A stretch of 64,000 bases of DNA, from assembly GCA_050174775.1 (NCBI GenBank), contig JBFXJP010000002.1:1-64000 (forward strand). The letters are read 5' to 3'. This stretch comes from CAYPGJ01 sp050174775. Its GTDB lineage: Bacteria; Planctomycetota; Phycisphaerae; Phycisphaerales; UBA1924. Position 1 is the stretch's first letter. Each line of letters begins with the position of its first letter. The position numbers and the translations under genes were made by a program. The notes under the pieces were generated by a model. It saw only the letters and a program-made list of their open reading frames with translations. It did no database searches and was not told the DNA's origin. Below, in pieces: positions 25,427 to 33,506 of the stretch.

Positions 25427-26653
25427 TCACGCCTTCGGCCCGAGCATCCCGATCGTCCTGGGCTCGAACGGGAACGCCTCGTGCACCGCGCGCAGGTCCT
25501 TCAGCGTCACCTTGTTGATCGCCTCCAGCTCCTCCTCCAGGGACAGGTGCGAACGCAGGTACGTCCACAACCGACCGAGCCGCTGCATACGCCCGCCCGG
25601 ACGCTCCCCGGCCAGCGCCACGCTCGTCGCCAGCTTGTTCCGGAGCCTCGTGAGATCGTCCTCCGTCAGCGACTTCATCAGCCCGTCCATCTCGCGCAGC
25701 ACGATCCCCTGCGCCTCCTCCGCGCGCTCCGGATCGCACGAGAAGAACACGTAGTAATCCCCCGTCCCGTCGTGCGCGTCGTACGAAGCCTGCGCTTCCT
25801 CCGCAATCCCCGGCTCGATCAGCGACCAGTGCAGGCGTGAAGAGTCCGGCCCGCCCAGCACGAGCGCCAGCATCATCGCGGCATACCGGCGCTCGTCCGA
25901 CATCCCCGGCGCCGGCGCCAGCAGCAGCCAATACGCCCGCGCCACCTTCTCATCCTCGATCGTGAACGTCTCCCCCTTGGGGAGCGCGGGCCGAGCCGTG
26001 TCCCGCGTCGGCTTCGTCGTCTTCCACGCCCCCGTCAGCGCCCCGATCTCCTCGCACGCGCGATCGACGTCCACGTTCCCGGCAAGCGCCACCACCGTGT
26101 TGTCCGCCGAGTACCGATCGTCGAAATACGCCTGCATCTGCCCGCGCGTCAGCGCGCCCACCGTCTCCTTCGTCCCCAGCACCCGATGCGCAAGCCCGTG
26201 CGGCCGGTAATGCCGGTCGATCGTCTCCTCGTACAAGACCCAGAACGGGTTGTCCTTGTACATGGCGATCTCTTCCAGAATCACCCCCTTCTCGCTGTCG
26301 AAATCCTCCTGACGGATCGCCGGCCTCAGGATGTCCGCGAGAATGTCCGTGGCCTCACCCAGCCGCTCCGGCAGCACCTGCGCGTGAAAGCACGTCATCT
26401 CCGACGACGTGTACGCGTTGTACTTCGCGCCGATCTCGTCGAACTCACGGTTCACGTCGTCCGCCGACCGACGCGCCGTCCCCTTGAACATCATGTGCTC
26501 GAGGAAGTGCGAAACGCCCATCAGCTCCCCCGATTCGTCCCGCGCGCCCGTCCGCACGAAGAACCCCACGGCCGCCGAGGGCGCCTCCCTCGACGTCTCC
26601 GCCACGATGGTCAGCCCGTTCGGGAGCGTCCGCCGGTGAAATGCGTAGGTCAT
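25427..26653 (-). CDS. M16-family zinc metallopeptidase
   Basis: A 408-residue protein of the pitrilysin/insulinase family. The inverted zinc motif HXXEH is present as HFLEH (His49, Glu52, His53). The distal ligand is in ILEEIAMY (Glu128), at the usual spacing. The C-terminal half is the second, non-catalytic M16 domain, with a normal R...Y-type region (PDSSRLHWSLIEPGIAEEAQASY). No signal peptide is seen, so a cytosolic role similar to processing peptidases is likely. I chose the ATG at 26653 because TACACT lies 8 nt upstream; a longer reading frame would run into the divergent gene. Substrate is unknown. Confidence 0.92.
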   Translation of the reverse strand: MTYAFHRRTLPNGLTIVAETSREAPSAAVGFFVRTGARDESGELMGVSHFLEHMMFKGTARRSADDVNREFDEIGAKYNAYTSSEMTCFHAQVLPERLGEATDILADILRPAIRQEDFDSEKGVILEEIAMYKDNPFWVLYEETIDRHYRPHGLAHRVLGTKETVGALTRGQMQAYFDDRYSADNTVVALAGNVDVDRACEEIGALTGAWKTTKPTRDTARPALPKGETFTIEDEKVARAYWLLLAPAPGMSDERRYAAMMLALVLGGPDSSRLHWSLIEPGIAEEAQASYDAHDGTGDYYVFFSCDPERAEEAQGIVLREMDGLMKSLTEDDLTRLRNKLATSVALAGERPGGRMQRLGRLWTYLRSHLSLEEELEAINKVTLKDLRAVHEAFPFEPRTIGMLGPKA

Positions 26654-26661
26654 GGCCCGCG

Positions 26662-26667
26662 AGTGTA
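26662..26667 (-). promoter_or_regulatory. Possible -10 box for the M16 peptidase gene
   Basis: TACACT on the minus strand ends 8 nt before the ATG. There is no Shine-Dalgarno site between. Confidence 0.4.
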
Positions 26668-26693
26668 GGGATTGCGCAAAGAGGACGGGGGCA

Positions 26694-26721
26694 TTGCCAG
26701 ACGCAGGATTTCGTTCATACT
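26694..26721 (+). promoter_or_regulatory. Sigma-70-like promoter of the HNH gene
   Basis: TTGCCA (26694-26699) and CATACT (26716-26721) are spaced by 16 bp. The transcript would carry a leader of about 50 nt that includes the GGGAGAAG Shine-Dalgarno site before the ATG at 26781. Confidence 0.4.
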
Positions 26722-26780
26722 GTTGCCACCGACGCCCACGACGGGCATCCGCCCCGGCGGGTCGTCGAAGGGAGAAGCGT

Positions 26781-27530
26781 ATGTCCGAGCAGGGACGACG
26801 CATCACGGGCCCCGCGAACGCCGAGCGACTCGGCGAGGGGTCGTTGCCCTCCAACATTTCCGCCACACACGCCGGCGTCGATGACGCGGAGGGCGCCTGT
26901 ACCCTCGCATTCTCCGGCGGGCTCGACGCCAAGGTCCTCGTCCTCAACAAGGCGTGGATGGCCCTTCGCGTCGTCTCCGCGCGCCGCGCCTTCTCCCTCC
27001 TCATGCGCGATCTGGCCGAGGTCATCCACGTCGATCAAGGCCAGTACATGGCCTACGACTTCTCCTCCTGGGCCGAGCTCTCCATCGCGCGCTCCTCCTT
27101 CGACGCCGACCGCACCGACTGGGTCCGCACCGTCCGCTTCGAGATCGCGGTGCCCAAGGTCGTCCGGCTCCTGGGCTACGACCGTCTCCCCCAGCAGCAC
27201 GTCAAGCTCAACCGACGAAACCTCTTCGCGCGCGACCGCAACCGCTGTCAGTACTGCGGCGCCGGCTTCCCCACCAGCGAACTCTCCATCGACCACGTCG
27301 TCCCCCGCGCGCAAGGCGGCGCCGACTCCTGGGAGAACCTCGTCTGCGCCTGCGTCCGATGCAACGCGCGCAAGGGCGGACGCACGCCCGACCAGGCGCG
27401 CATGACGCTCATCACCAAACCCGTGCGGCCACGACGCAACCCCGTCATCGCGCTCCGCATGGGCCAGGAGAAATACGCCTCCTGGAAAGCCTTCCTCGAC
27501 CACGCCTACTGGTCCGTCGAGCTGCGCTGA
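26781..27530 (+). CDS. HNH endonuclease family protein
   Basis: A 249-residue protein. The N-terminal part (about 48-145) is a conserved extension often seen on this family (VLVLNKAWMALRVVSARRA). The HNH domain follows: NRCQYCG (zinc Cys156, Cys159), LSIDHVVPRAQGG (catalytic His172), WENLVCACVRCNARKG (Asn186 and further Cys). It probably cuts or nicks DNA, but proteins of this exact type are widespread in planctomycetes and cyanobacteria without a known target. No restriction or toxin partner is next to it. The start is fixed by GGGAGAAG a few nt upstream. Confidence 0.9.
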   Translation: MSEQGRRITGPANAERLGEGSLPSNISATHAGVDDAEGACTLAFSGGLDAKVLVLNKAWMALRVVSARRAFSLLMRDLAEVIHVDQGQYMAYDFSSWAELSIARSSFDADRTDWVRTVRFEIAVPKVVRLLGYDRLPQQHVKLNRRNLFARDRNRCQYCGAGFPTSELSIDHVVPRAQGGADSWENLVCACVRCNARKGGRTPDQARMTLITKPVRPRRNPVIALRMGQEKYASWKAFLDHAYWSVELR

Positions 27531-27577
27531 CACGCCCGCTTCCGAGGTTTCTCGCAGCGCCCGCGCTCCGCCAGACA

Positions 27578-27583
27578 TATACT
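27578..27583 (+). promoter_or_regulatory. -10 box of the FIST gene (leaderless)
   Basis: TATACT lies 7 nt before the ATG at 27591. With the usual distance from a -10 box, transcription would begin at the A of the start codon. No Shine-Dalgarno site is present. Confidence 0.45.
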
Positions 27584-27590
27584 CATCACG

Positions 27591-28847
27591 ATGTCTGACA
27601 CGCCGGTCAGTCTGTTGTCGATGGGCGCAGGCCTCGGAGCCCACGAGGACGCCGTCACCGCCGCCGAACGCGCCTGCGACGCCGCACTCGAATCCCTGCG
27701 CGAAGGCCCCGACCCCGACCTCGCGATGGTCTTCGTCTCCTCCCACCACGCCGACCTCATGGGCGCCGTCGGAGACGTCGTCCACCGGCGCCTCTCCCCG
27801 GCGACGCTCCTCGCCGTCAGCGCCGAAGCCGTCATCGGCGGAACCACCGAGCTCGAAGGAAAGCCCGGCGTCTCCATGCTCGCCGCACGCCTCCCGGGCG
27901 TCTCCGTCCGCACCTTCACCTCCGAAGACCTCCCGGCAGGCGAGGACGACGCCGAACGCGCCGCCGAAAAACTCGCCGAGAACTTCGCCGTGGGCGATGA
28001 CCTCCGCGCCATCCTCCTCTTCGCAGACCCCTTCTCCGCCCCCATGGTCCGCCTCCTCCCCGCCCTCACCTCCATGTGCCGCAACATCCTGGGCCTCAAC
28101 CGCGCGCCCATCTTCGGCGCCATGGCCAGCGCCGGCAGCAAGCCCGGCGTCAACGGGCTCATCGTCAACAAACGCCTCTCGCGCACCGGCGCCGTCGGCG
28201 CCATCATCTCCGGCGACATCTCCATCGACGGCGTCGTCTCCCAGGGCTGCAAGCCCTTCGGCCCCACCATGGTCGTCACCGGCGCGCGCCACAACGTCAT
28301 CACCATGCTCTCCGGCAAGCCCGCGCTCCAGATGCTCCACGAGGCCGTCGAGATGCTCCCCCCAGACGAACGCGACCAGCTCAGCAAGGGCGTCTTCCTG
28401 GGACGCGTCGTCAACGAATACAAAGAACGCTTCGGACGGGGCGACTACCTCATCCGCAACATCCTCGGCGTCGATCAGGGCCGCGGCGCCTTCGCAGTGG
28501 CCGACCTCGTCCGCGTCGGCCAGACCGTCCGTTTCCACCTCCGAGACGCACAGACCGCCGACGAAGACCTCCGCCTCCTTCTGGCCGCCCAGAAACTCAA
28601 GCGCGAGCCCGCCGGCGCCCTCCTCCTCACCTGCAACGGTCGAGGCACCCGTCTCTTCGACGCCCCCGACCATGACGCCAAGGCCCTGGCCGAGGGCATC
28701 AAGCACGAGTCCGGCGCCGAGCCCCCCATCGCGGGCTTCTTCGCAGCAGGCGAGATCGGCCCCGTCGGCGATGAGGCCCACCTCCACGGCCAGACCGCCG
28801 TGGCCGCCGTCTTCCGCCCGCGGACCATCGGCGCCCTCGACGAATAA
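27591..28847 (+). CDS. FIST domain protein
   Basis: A 418-residue soluble protein with the two FIST parts. FIST_N covers about 30-235 (DLAMVFVSSHHADLMG, SAEAVIGGTTELEG, ISGDISIDGVVSQGCKPFG). FIST_C covers about 250-395 (LQMLHEAVEMLP, YLIRNILGVDQGRGAFAVAD, LLLTCNGRGTRLF, GFFAAGEIGPVG). FIST domains are sensory modules thought to bind small ligands such as amino acids, usually joined to signalling domains; this one stands alone. The ligand and output are not evident. The large exported protein gene follows 51 bp downstream on the same strand. Confidence 0.9.
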   Translation: MSDTPVSLLSMGAGLGAHEDAVTAAERACDAALESLREGPDPDLAMVFVSSHHADLMGAVGDVVHRRLSPATLLAVSAEAVIGGTTELEGKPGVSMLAARLPGVSVRTFTSEDLPAGEDDAERAAEKLAENFAVGDDLRAILLFADPFSAPMVRLLPALTSMCRNILGLNRAPIFGAMASAGSKPGVNGLIVNKRLSRTGAVGAIISGDISIDGVVSQGCKPFGPTMVVTGARHNVITMLSGKPALQMLHEAVEMLPPDERDQLSKGVFLGRVVNEYKERFGRGDYLIRNILGVDQGRGAFAVADLVRVGQTVRFHLRDAQTADEDLRLLLAAQKLKREPAGALLLTCNGRGTRLFDAPDHDAKALAEGIKHESGAEPPIAGFFAAGEIGPVGDEAHLHGQTAVAAVFRPRTIGALDE

Positions 28848-28898
28848 GCACCACCCCCCGTTGCAAGCCGAATCACGCCACCGGTCGATAAACCCACG

Positions 28899-31739
28899 GT
28901 GAGACGGCTGTTCCTGAGCGCGATCGCTGTGGCCTGCGCACTCTGCGCCCCTGTCTCCGCACAGGTCCAGCCTCCACGCTCCCTGGGCCCTCTCCCCCCC
29001 AAACGCCCCGATCCACCAAAGCAGGCCGCCGAACCCAAGACCGACGACGAAAAGGAATCCGGCGAGCGCCCCGAAGCCGCGCGCCGCATCGTCCGCGTCT
29101 TCGACTTCGAAGAACGTCCCTGGAACCCCGAGCCCGTCCCCCAACACTGGTTCCGCGCCCAGCACGATCCCCCATCCCGCGAACGCGCCGGCTACCCGGC
29201 CTGGAACCAGGCCGCCTTCGACACCTCCCTCGCCACCAGCGGCGCACATTCCATCCTGCTCCCCACCCGCGGCGGATCAACCTCCCTCCGTCTCAGCGGC
29301 GGCGTTCTCGCGGCCATTCCCACCGCCGACTACGCCATCACCGCGCGCGTCCGCACCGACGGCCTCGCCCACGCCGGCGCACGCCTCCGCGCACGCTTCC
29401 TCAACGAACGACTCGACGTCATCGAGTCCAGCGAAGCCGTCTCCAGACTCATCCGCTCTCCAGACAAGTGGACCGAAGCCCTCGTCGAGCTCGACGGTGA
29501 TACCCCGGGCGCCGCGTGGATCCAGATCGACCTCGAACTCCTCCAGCCCCGCGAACTCGAGCGCGAACACCTCGAGCACATCGCGGCCTCCGAAGACCCC
29601 CAACCCCCCTCCGCGCTCGTCACCCACCGCGCCATCTTCGAAGACATCTCCGGCGGCGCCTACTTCGATGACCTCACCATCATGCAGGTCCCGCGCGTCC
29701 GTCTCCGCTCCACCATCCCGGGCGCCGTAGCAGCAGCCCCCGACAAACCCACCTACGAACTCGAAGTCCGCGACCTCACCGGCGAACCCCTCCGCGTCCA
29801 CATGATCGCCACCGACCTCGACGGCAACCTCGTCGACTCCCTCGACGCGCCCGCCCCCGAAGCCGGGCAACGCCTCACCTGGTCACCGGCCATGCAGCAG
29901 TACGGCTGGATCCGCGTCAACCTCGAAGTCGTCGGCCCCTCCGGCGTCGTCGCGCGATCTTCCTCCACCGCCGTCTGGCTCCCGCCGCTACCCCGCGCAG
30001 ACTCCTTCTCCTCCACCGCCCGCGAGACCGCCCGCTTCGGCCTCACCGCCGATGACGCACGCGTCTCACAACTCCGAGACCTCCCCGACGTCGCCCGCGC
30101 ACTCTCCCTCGGCGCACTCGTCCTCCCCGCATGGGACGGCGCCCAATCCCGCGCCACCCTCCGCGCCGACATCAACCGTCTCGACGCCGCCGTCGAACGC
30201 GCCATCGCCTCCGGCCAGGAAGTCACCCTCGCCCTCGCGCGCACACCCGAAGAACTCAGCCGCAGCCTCGTCAGCGAGCCAGGCGCCGTCTGGGACGCAC
30301 TCACAGCCCCACCCGCGCAACCCAACGCCGAGCCGCCCTGGGCGCCATACCTCTGGGACGTCCTCTCCAAGTTCGGCCAACGCGTCCGACGCTGGCAGGT
30401 CGGCCTCATCTCCGAACCGCTCGCCTTCTGGCGACCAAACCTCTCCACGGACCTCGACTCCCTCGAGCAATCCTTCGGCCGGCTCGCGCCACGCCCCGTC
30501 ATCGTCGTCCCCTGGAGCATCGACCACGCCCTCGACGACCGCTTCGGCTCAGGCCGCTGGGCCGCCGCCCTCGCGCCCCCAGCCGCCACCCAGGACGCCA
30601 TCTCCTCCTTCGTCTCCCAAGCCTCCTCCCGCGCAGGCGCCACCATCATCATCGAGCCACTCGACGAATCCACCTATGGCCCGCGCGCCACCGTCATCGA
30701 CACCGCCAAACGCGCCGCCTCCGCATGGGCCGCAGCCCCCAACCGCCTCTCCCTCCGCCACGCCTGGGACTGGCGCTCGCGCACCGGACCCGAGCTCGAT
30801 CCCCGCCCCTCCCTCGCCGTCTGGCGACAACTCGCCGAACGACTCGGCGGACGACGCATCGTCGGCGAACTCCCCCTCGCCCCCGGCGCCCGCGCACTCA
30901 TCCTCGACGGCCCCCGCGGCGGCGCGCTCTTCGCCTGGAACGACTACGCCGACCCCGACGACGCCCTCATCCACATGCGACTCGCCGAAGACCCCGTCCG
31001 CATCATCGACCTCTTCGGCAACGAACAATCCGCCACGCGCATCAACAACCTCGACCGCATCACACTCTCCGAAACCCCCGTCTTCGTCGAAGGCATCGAC
31101 GTCCCACTCGCCCTCTTCCGCGGCTCCTTCATCGTCGACCCCGCCCGCGTCGAAGCCGAAGCCGCCCTCCACGCCGTCGAATTCGTCCTCCACAACCCCT
31201 GGCCCGTCACCATCTCCGGCACGCTCCGCATCACCGACCCCAAAGGCTGGAAGATCGAGCCGCGCGTCATCTCCTTCGACATCCCCGCCGGCGGACAGCG
31301 ACGCATCCCGGCCGAACTCTCCTTCGGCCTCGGCGAGGAAGCCGGCCTCAAGCACATCGTCGCCGACGTCGACGTCCTCGCCGACCGCCGCCACTCCAAC
31401 ATCCGTCTCGCCGCGCCCCTCGAGGTCGGTCTCGCCTCGATGCAGCTCACCCCCTCCTACGCGATGGTCCCCAGCCCCACCGGCGGCCCCCCCGACGTCG
31501 TCATCACCCTCTCCGTCACCAACTCCGGACAGAACCCAGAAACCGTCAAGGTCTTCGTCATCGCCCCCGGCTTCCCCAGCGAACAAGCCCCCGTCTCCTC
31601 ACTAGGCCCGGGCGAAACCGCCGTGCGCCGATTCCGTTTCCCCAACGCGGCCCCCACCCTCCTCAACAAACGCATCCGCGTCGGGCTCATCGACGTCGAA
31701 GGCATCGGACGCCTCAACAAGAGCCTCGTCATTCAGTAG
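28899..31739 (+). CDS. Large exported multidomain protein, probable carbohydrate-related
   Basis: A 946-residue protein with a signal peptide (LFLSAIAVACALCAPVSA) and a GTG start. A Pro-rich spacer precedes a jelly-roll-like N-terminal domain (about 60-270: SGAHSILLPTRGGSTSLRL, GAYFDDLTI), similar in pattern to carbohydrate-binding modules. A beta domain follows, then a region that looks like a TIM barrel (about 370-650). The C-terminal 200 residues hold two immunoglobulin-like domains (VEFVLHNPWPVTISGTLRI, VVITLSVTNSGQNPE). I cannot name a glycoside hydrolase family or identify catalytic carboxylates with certainty. It is likely secreted or periplasmic. The last 11 nt overlap the convergent truD gene. 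Confidence 0.75.
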   Translation: MRRLFLSAIAVACALCAPVSAQVQPPRSLGPLPPKRPDPPKQAAEPKTDDEKESGERPEAARRIVRVFDFEERPWNPEPVPQHWFRAQHDPPSRERAGYPAWNQAAFDTSLATSGAHSILLPTRGGSTSLRLSGGVLAAIPTADYAITARVRTDGLAHAGARLRARFLNERLDVIESSEAVSRLIRSPDKWTEALVELDGDTPGAAWIQIDLELLQPRELEREHLEHIAASEDPQPPSALVTHRAIFEDISGGAYFDDLTIMQVPRVRLRSTIPGAVAAAPDKPTYELEVRDLTGEPLRVHMIATDLDGNLVDSLDAPAPEAGQRLTWSPAMQQYGWIRVNLEVVGPSGVVARSSSTAVWLPPLPRADSFSSTARETARFGLTADDARVSQLRDLPDVARALSLGALVLPAWDGAQSRATLRADINRLDAAVERAIASGQEVTLALARTPEELSRSLVSEPGAVWDALTAPPAQPNAEPPWAPYLWDVLSKFGQRVRRWQVGLISEPLAFWRPNLSTDLDSLEQSFGRLAPRPVIVVPWSIDHALDDRFGSGRWAAALAPPAATQDAISSFVSQASSRAGATIIIEPLDESTYGPRATVIDTAKRAASAWAAAPNRLSLRHAWDWRSRTGPELDPRPSLAVWRQLAERLGGRRIVGELPLAPGARALILDGPRGGALFAWNDYADPDDALIHMRLAEDPVRIIDLFGNEQSATRINNLDRITLSETPVFVEGIDVPLALFRGSFIVDPARVEAEAALHAVEFVLHNPWPVTISGTLRITDPKGWKIEPRVISFDIPAGGQRRIPAELSFGLGEEAGLKHIVADVDVLADRRHSNIRLAAPLEVGLASMQLTPSYAMVPSPTGGPPDVVITLSVTNSGQNPETVKVFVIAPGFPSEQAPVSSLGPGETAVRRFRFPNAAPTLLNKRIRVGLIDVEGIGRLNKSLVIQ

Positions 31740-33021
31740 CGCCCGGCTCCCCCGCGCTCTCCACGTCCACCTTCATCACCTCGCGCATCACCACCGTGGC
31801 AAACGCCCCGGCCGGCAGCTCGAACGCGCACTTCACATAGTGACCGTGCTCGTCGCGCCCGCCCTCCACGTCCACATCACGCACCGGCACGCGCACCGCG
31901 CGCCGCTCGCCCGCAACCCCCTGACCCAACCGGTCCGCGTGCGCGCTCAACGCCTCCAGCGTCACCCCCGCGCGCTCCAGCGCGTCGCGCTCCATCTCAT
32001 CAATCCTCCCCGTCGCGCGCATCATCCTCGGCCCCCACATCGGCCCCGTCGCATCCACCTCAAACGTCCGCGCCCGCTCCTTCAACTCCTCCGACCCAGC
32101 CGTCTCCGCATCCACCGCGAACATCGCCCCGTTCACCCGCTTCCGCGCCACGTCCCCCTCCACCACCACGTCGTACAACCCCGCGCGCAAACGCTCCGAC
32201 ACCACCCCGTTGAACACCTCCGACTGCAACGCCGACACCCAGAACCGCCGCTGTGTCGCGTCGATCGACCCCGCCGCCTCCTCAACGCTCCCCCCCTCCG
32301 ACAGCACGCGCAGCACGCCCCGCTCCACCCGCATCTCCCTGGGCCACAACATCAGCGCCTCGTGCATCTCCCCCCGCGCATACGCCCCGCGAGCCTCCTC
32401 CTGCATCCTCGGAAACCGCTCGTCCGGCGCGAGCAACGCATCCACCAGCCCGCGCGCATCCCCAGCGATGTCCAGCCGCGCCAGCAACGCGTTGTTGCCG
32501 CGCATCCCGAACCGCTGCTCGCCCGCCAGGTTCGGCGCCCCGCGCTCCTCCAGCGCCCTGAGCACCAGCCCCGCCGCGCGCGCCCTCGTGAAGTCCACGC
32601 CACGCACCCGAATCGAAAACCGGTTTCCCGCCAGATGCCCCAGCCGCAGCTTGTTCGTGTGCCAGTCCGTCCAGAGCACGCCCATCTTCGAGTGCTCGAA
32701 CTCCGGCAACGCCTGCCCCGTCTTCCCGGGCAGATGCACCGAGAACACCTGCCTCGTGATCGCGTGCTTGTCCTTCCGCCCCGCGAACCCAACGTCCCGC
32801 TCGCGCACCCCGTAGTGCCGCGCCAGCAGCCGCGCCGCGTCGTTCGTCGTCAGCTGCTCCTTCTGCACGCACACATACAGGTGCTCCCCCTCACCGCACG
32901 GCTCATACAGCGGCAGCTCATCCACCAGGAAGTCCGAGGGCCGCTCGCGCAGGCGCCCCCCGATGCCCGGGAGCTCCCCCGTCACCATCCCGCGCGTCGA
33001 ATCGGTTGTGCTCACGATCAC
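31729..33021 (-). CDS. truD: tRNA pseudouridine(13) synthase TruD
   Basis: TruD converts uridine 13 of certain tRNAs to pseudouridine. The 430-residue protein carries the family signature FAGRKDKHAITRQ with catalytic Asp84. It also has the N-terminal substrate motif RERPSDFLVDELPLYEPCGEGEH and the later NRFSIRVRG and FGMRGNNALLAR. The TruD insertion domain is present (about 165-320). The gene starts with GTG inside the stop codon of the upstream BFN gene (GTGA), so the two are coupled. Confidence 0.94.
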   Translation of the reverse strand: MIVSTTDSTRGMVTGELPGIGGRLRERPSDFLVDELPLYEPCGEGEHLYVCVQKEQLTTNDAARLLARHYGVRERDVGFAGRKDKHAITRQVFSVHLPGKTGQALPEFEHSKMGVLWTDWHTNKLRLGHLAGNRFSIRVRGVDFTRARAAGLVLRALEERGAPNLAGEQRFGMRGNNALLARLDIAGDARGLVDALLAPDERFPRMQEEARGAYARGEMHEALMLWPREMRVERGVLRVLSEGGSVEEAAGSIDATQRRFWVSALQSEVFNGVVSERLRAGLYDVVVEGDVARKRVNGAMFAVDAETAGSEELKERARTFEVDATGPMWGPRMMRATGRIDEMERDALERAGVTLEALSAHADRLGQGVAGERRAVRVPVRDVDVEGGRDEHGHYVKCAFELPAGAFATVVMREVMKVDVESAGEPGATE

Positions 33022-33422
33022 GCCGCATCCTGCTGCGCCGCCGCAAGCACGTGCTCCGCCACGAAGATCGGCGCCCCCGTCGCAACCCCCAGCGCAATCG
33101 CGTCCGACGGACGCGAATCCACCTCCAGCGCCTCCACGCCCCGCCTGATCCTCAGCTTCGCGAAGAACGTGTGGTCCGACAAGTCGTGGATCTCGATCGC
33201 CTCCAGCGTCCCCCCAAGCTGCTCGATCACGCTCGCCAGCAACTCGTGCGTCTGCGGCCTCTTGATCTCCATCCCCTTCAAGCGCCGCTCGATGGCCTGC
33301 GCCTCGGGCAGACCGATCACGATCGGGAACGAACGCTCCCCCTCCACCTCGCGCAGCTCGATCAACTGGTAGTCATTCAGCTCACGGATCAGGATCCGCG
33401 ACAGTTCCATCTGCACCGCCAT
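33018..33422 (-). CDS. BFN (DUF151) domain protein
   Basis: A 134-residue protein that is almost entirely one bifunctional-nuclease (BFN/DUF151) domain. The core motifs are present: IVIGLPEAQAIERRLKG, RPQTHELLASVIEQLGG and the signature VDSRPSDAIALGVATGAPIFVAEHVL. Family members have been reported with nuclease activity in plants; the bacterial role is not settled. I chose the ATG at 33422 over the GTG two codons upstream because GGAGG then stands at the right distance (7 nt). It is translationally coupled to truD. Confidence 0.92.
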   Translation of the reverse strand: MAVQMELSRILIRELNDYQLIELREVEGERSFPIVIGLPEAQAIERRLKGMEIKRPQTHELLASVIEQLGGTLEAIEIHDLSDHTFFAKLRIRRGVEALEVDSRPSDAIALGVATGAPIFVAEHVLAAAQQDAA

Positions 33423-33506
33423 ACGCACGCCTCCGCGCCAAGCCCACGAGGAATCCCCACGCCCTGATCCTCTGCCCCATACCCCCCCAAAGTCAACGCG
33501 CGAACC

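Noticed and set aside
25427..27025. M16 peptidase with a 124-residue N-terminal extension
   Set aside because: It would overlap the HNH gene and has no M16 features; the ATG at 26653 has a -10-like box close upstream.
26781..27530. HNH endonuclease as part of a restriction or defence island
   Set aside because: No methylase, helicase or toxin-antitoxin gene is adjacent; the neighbours are housekeeping-type genes.
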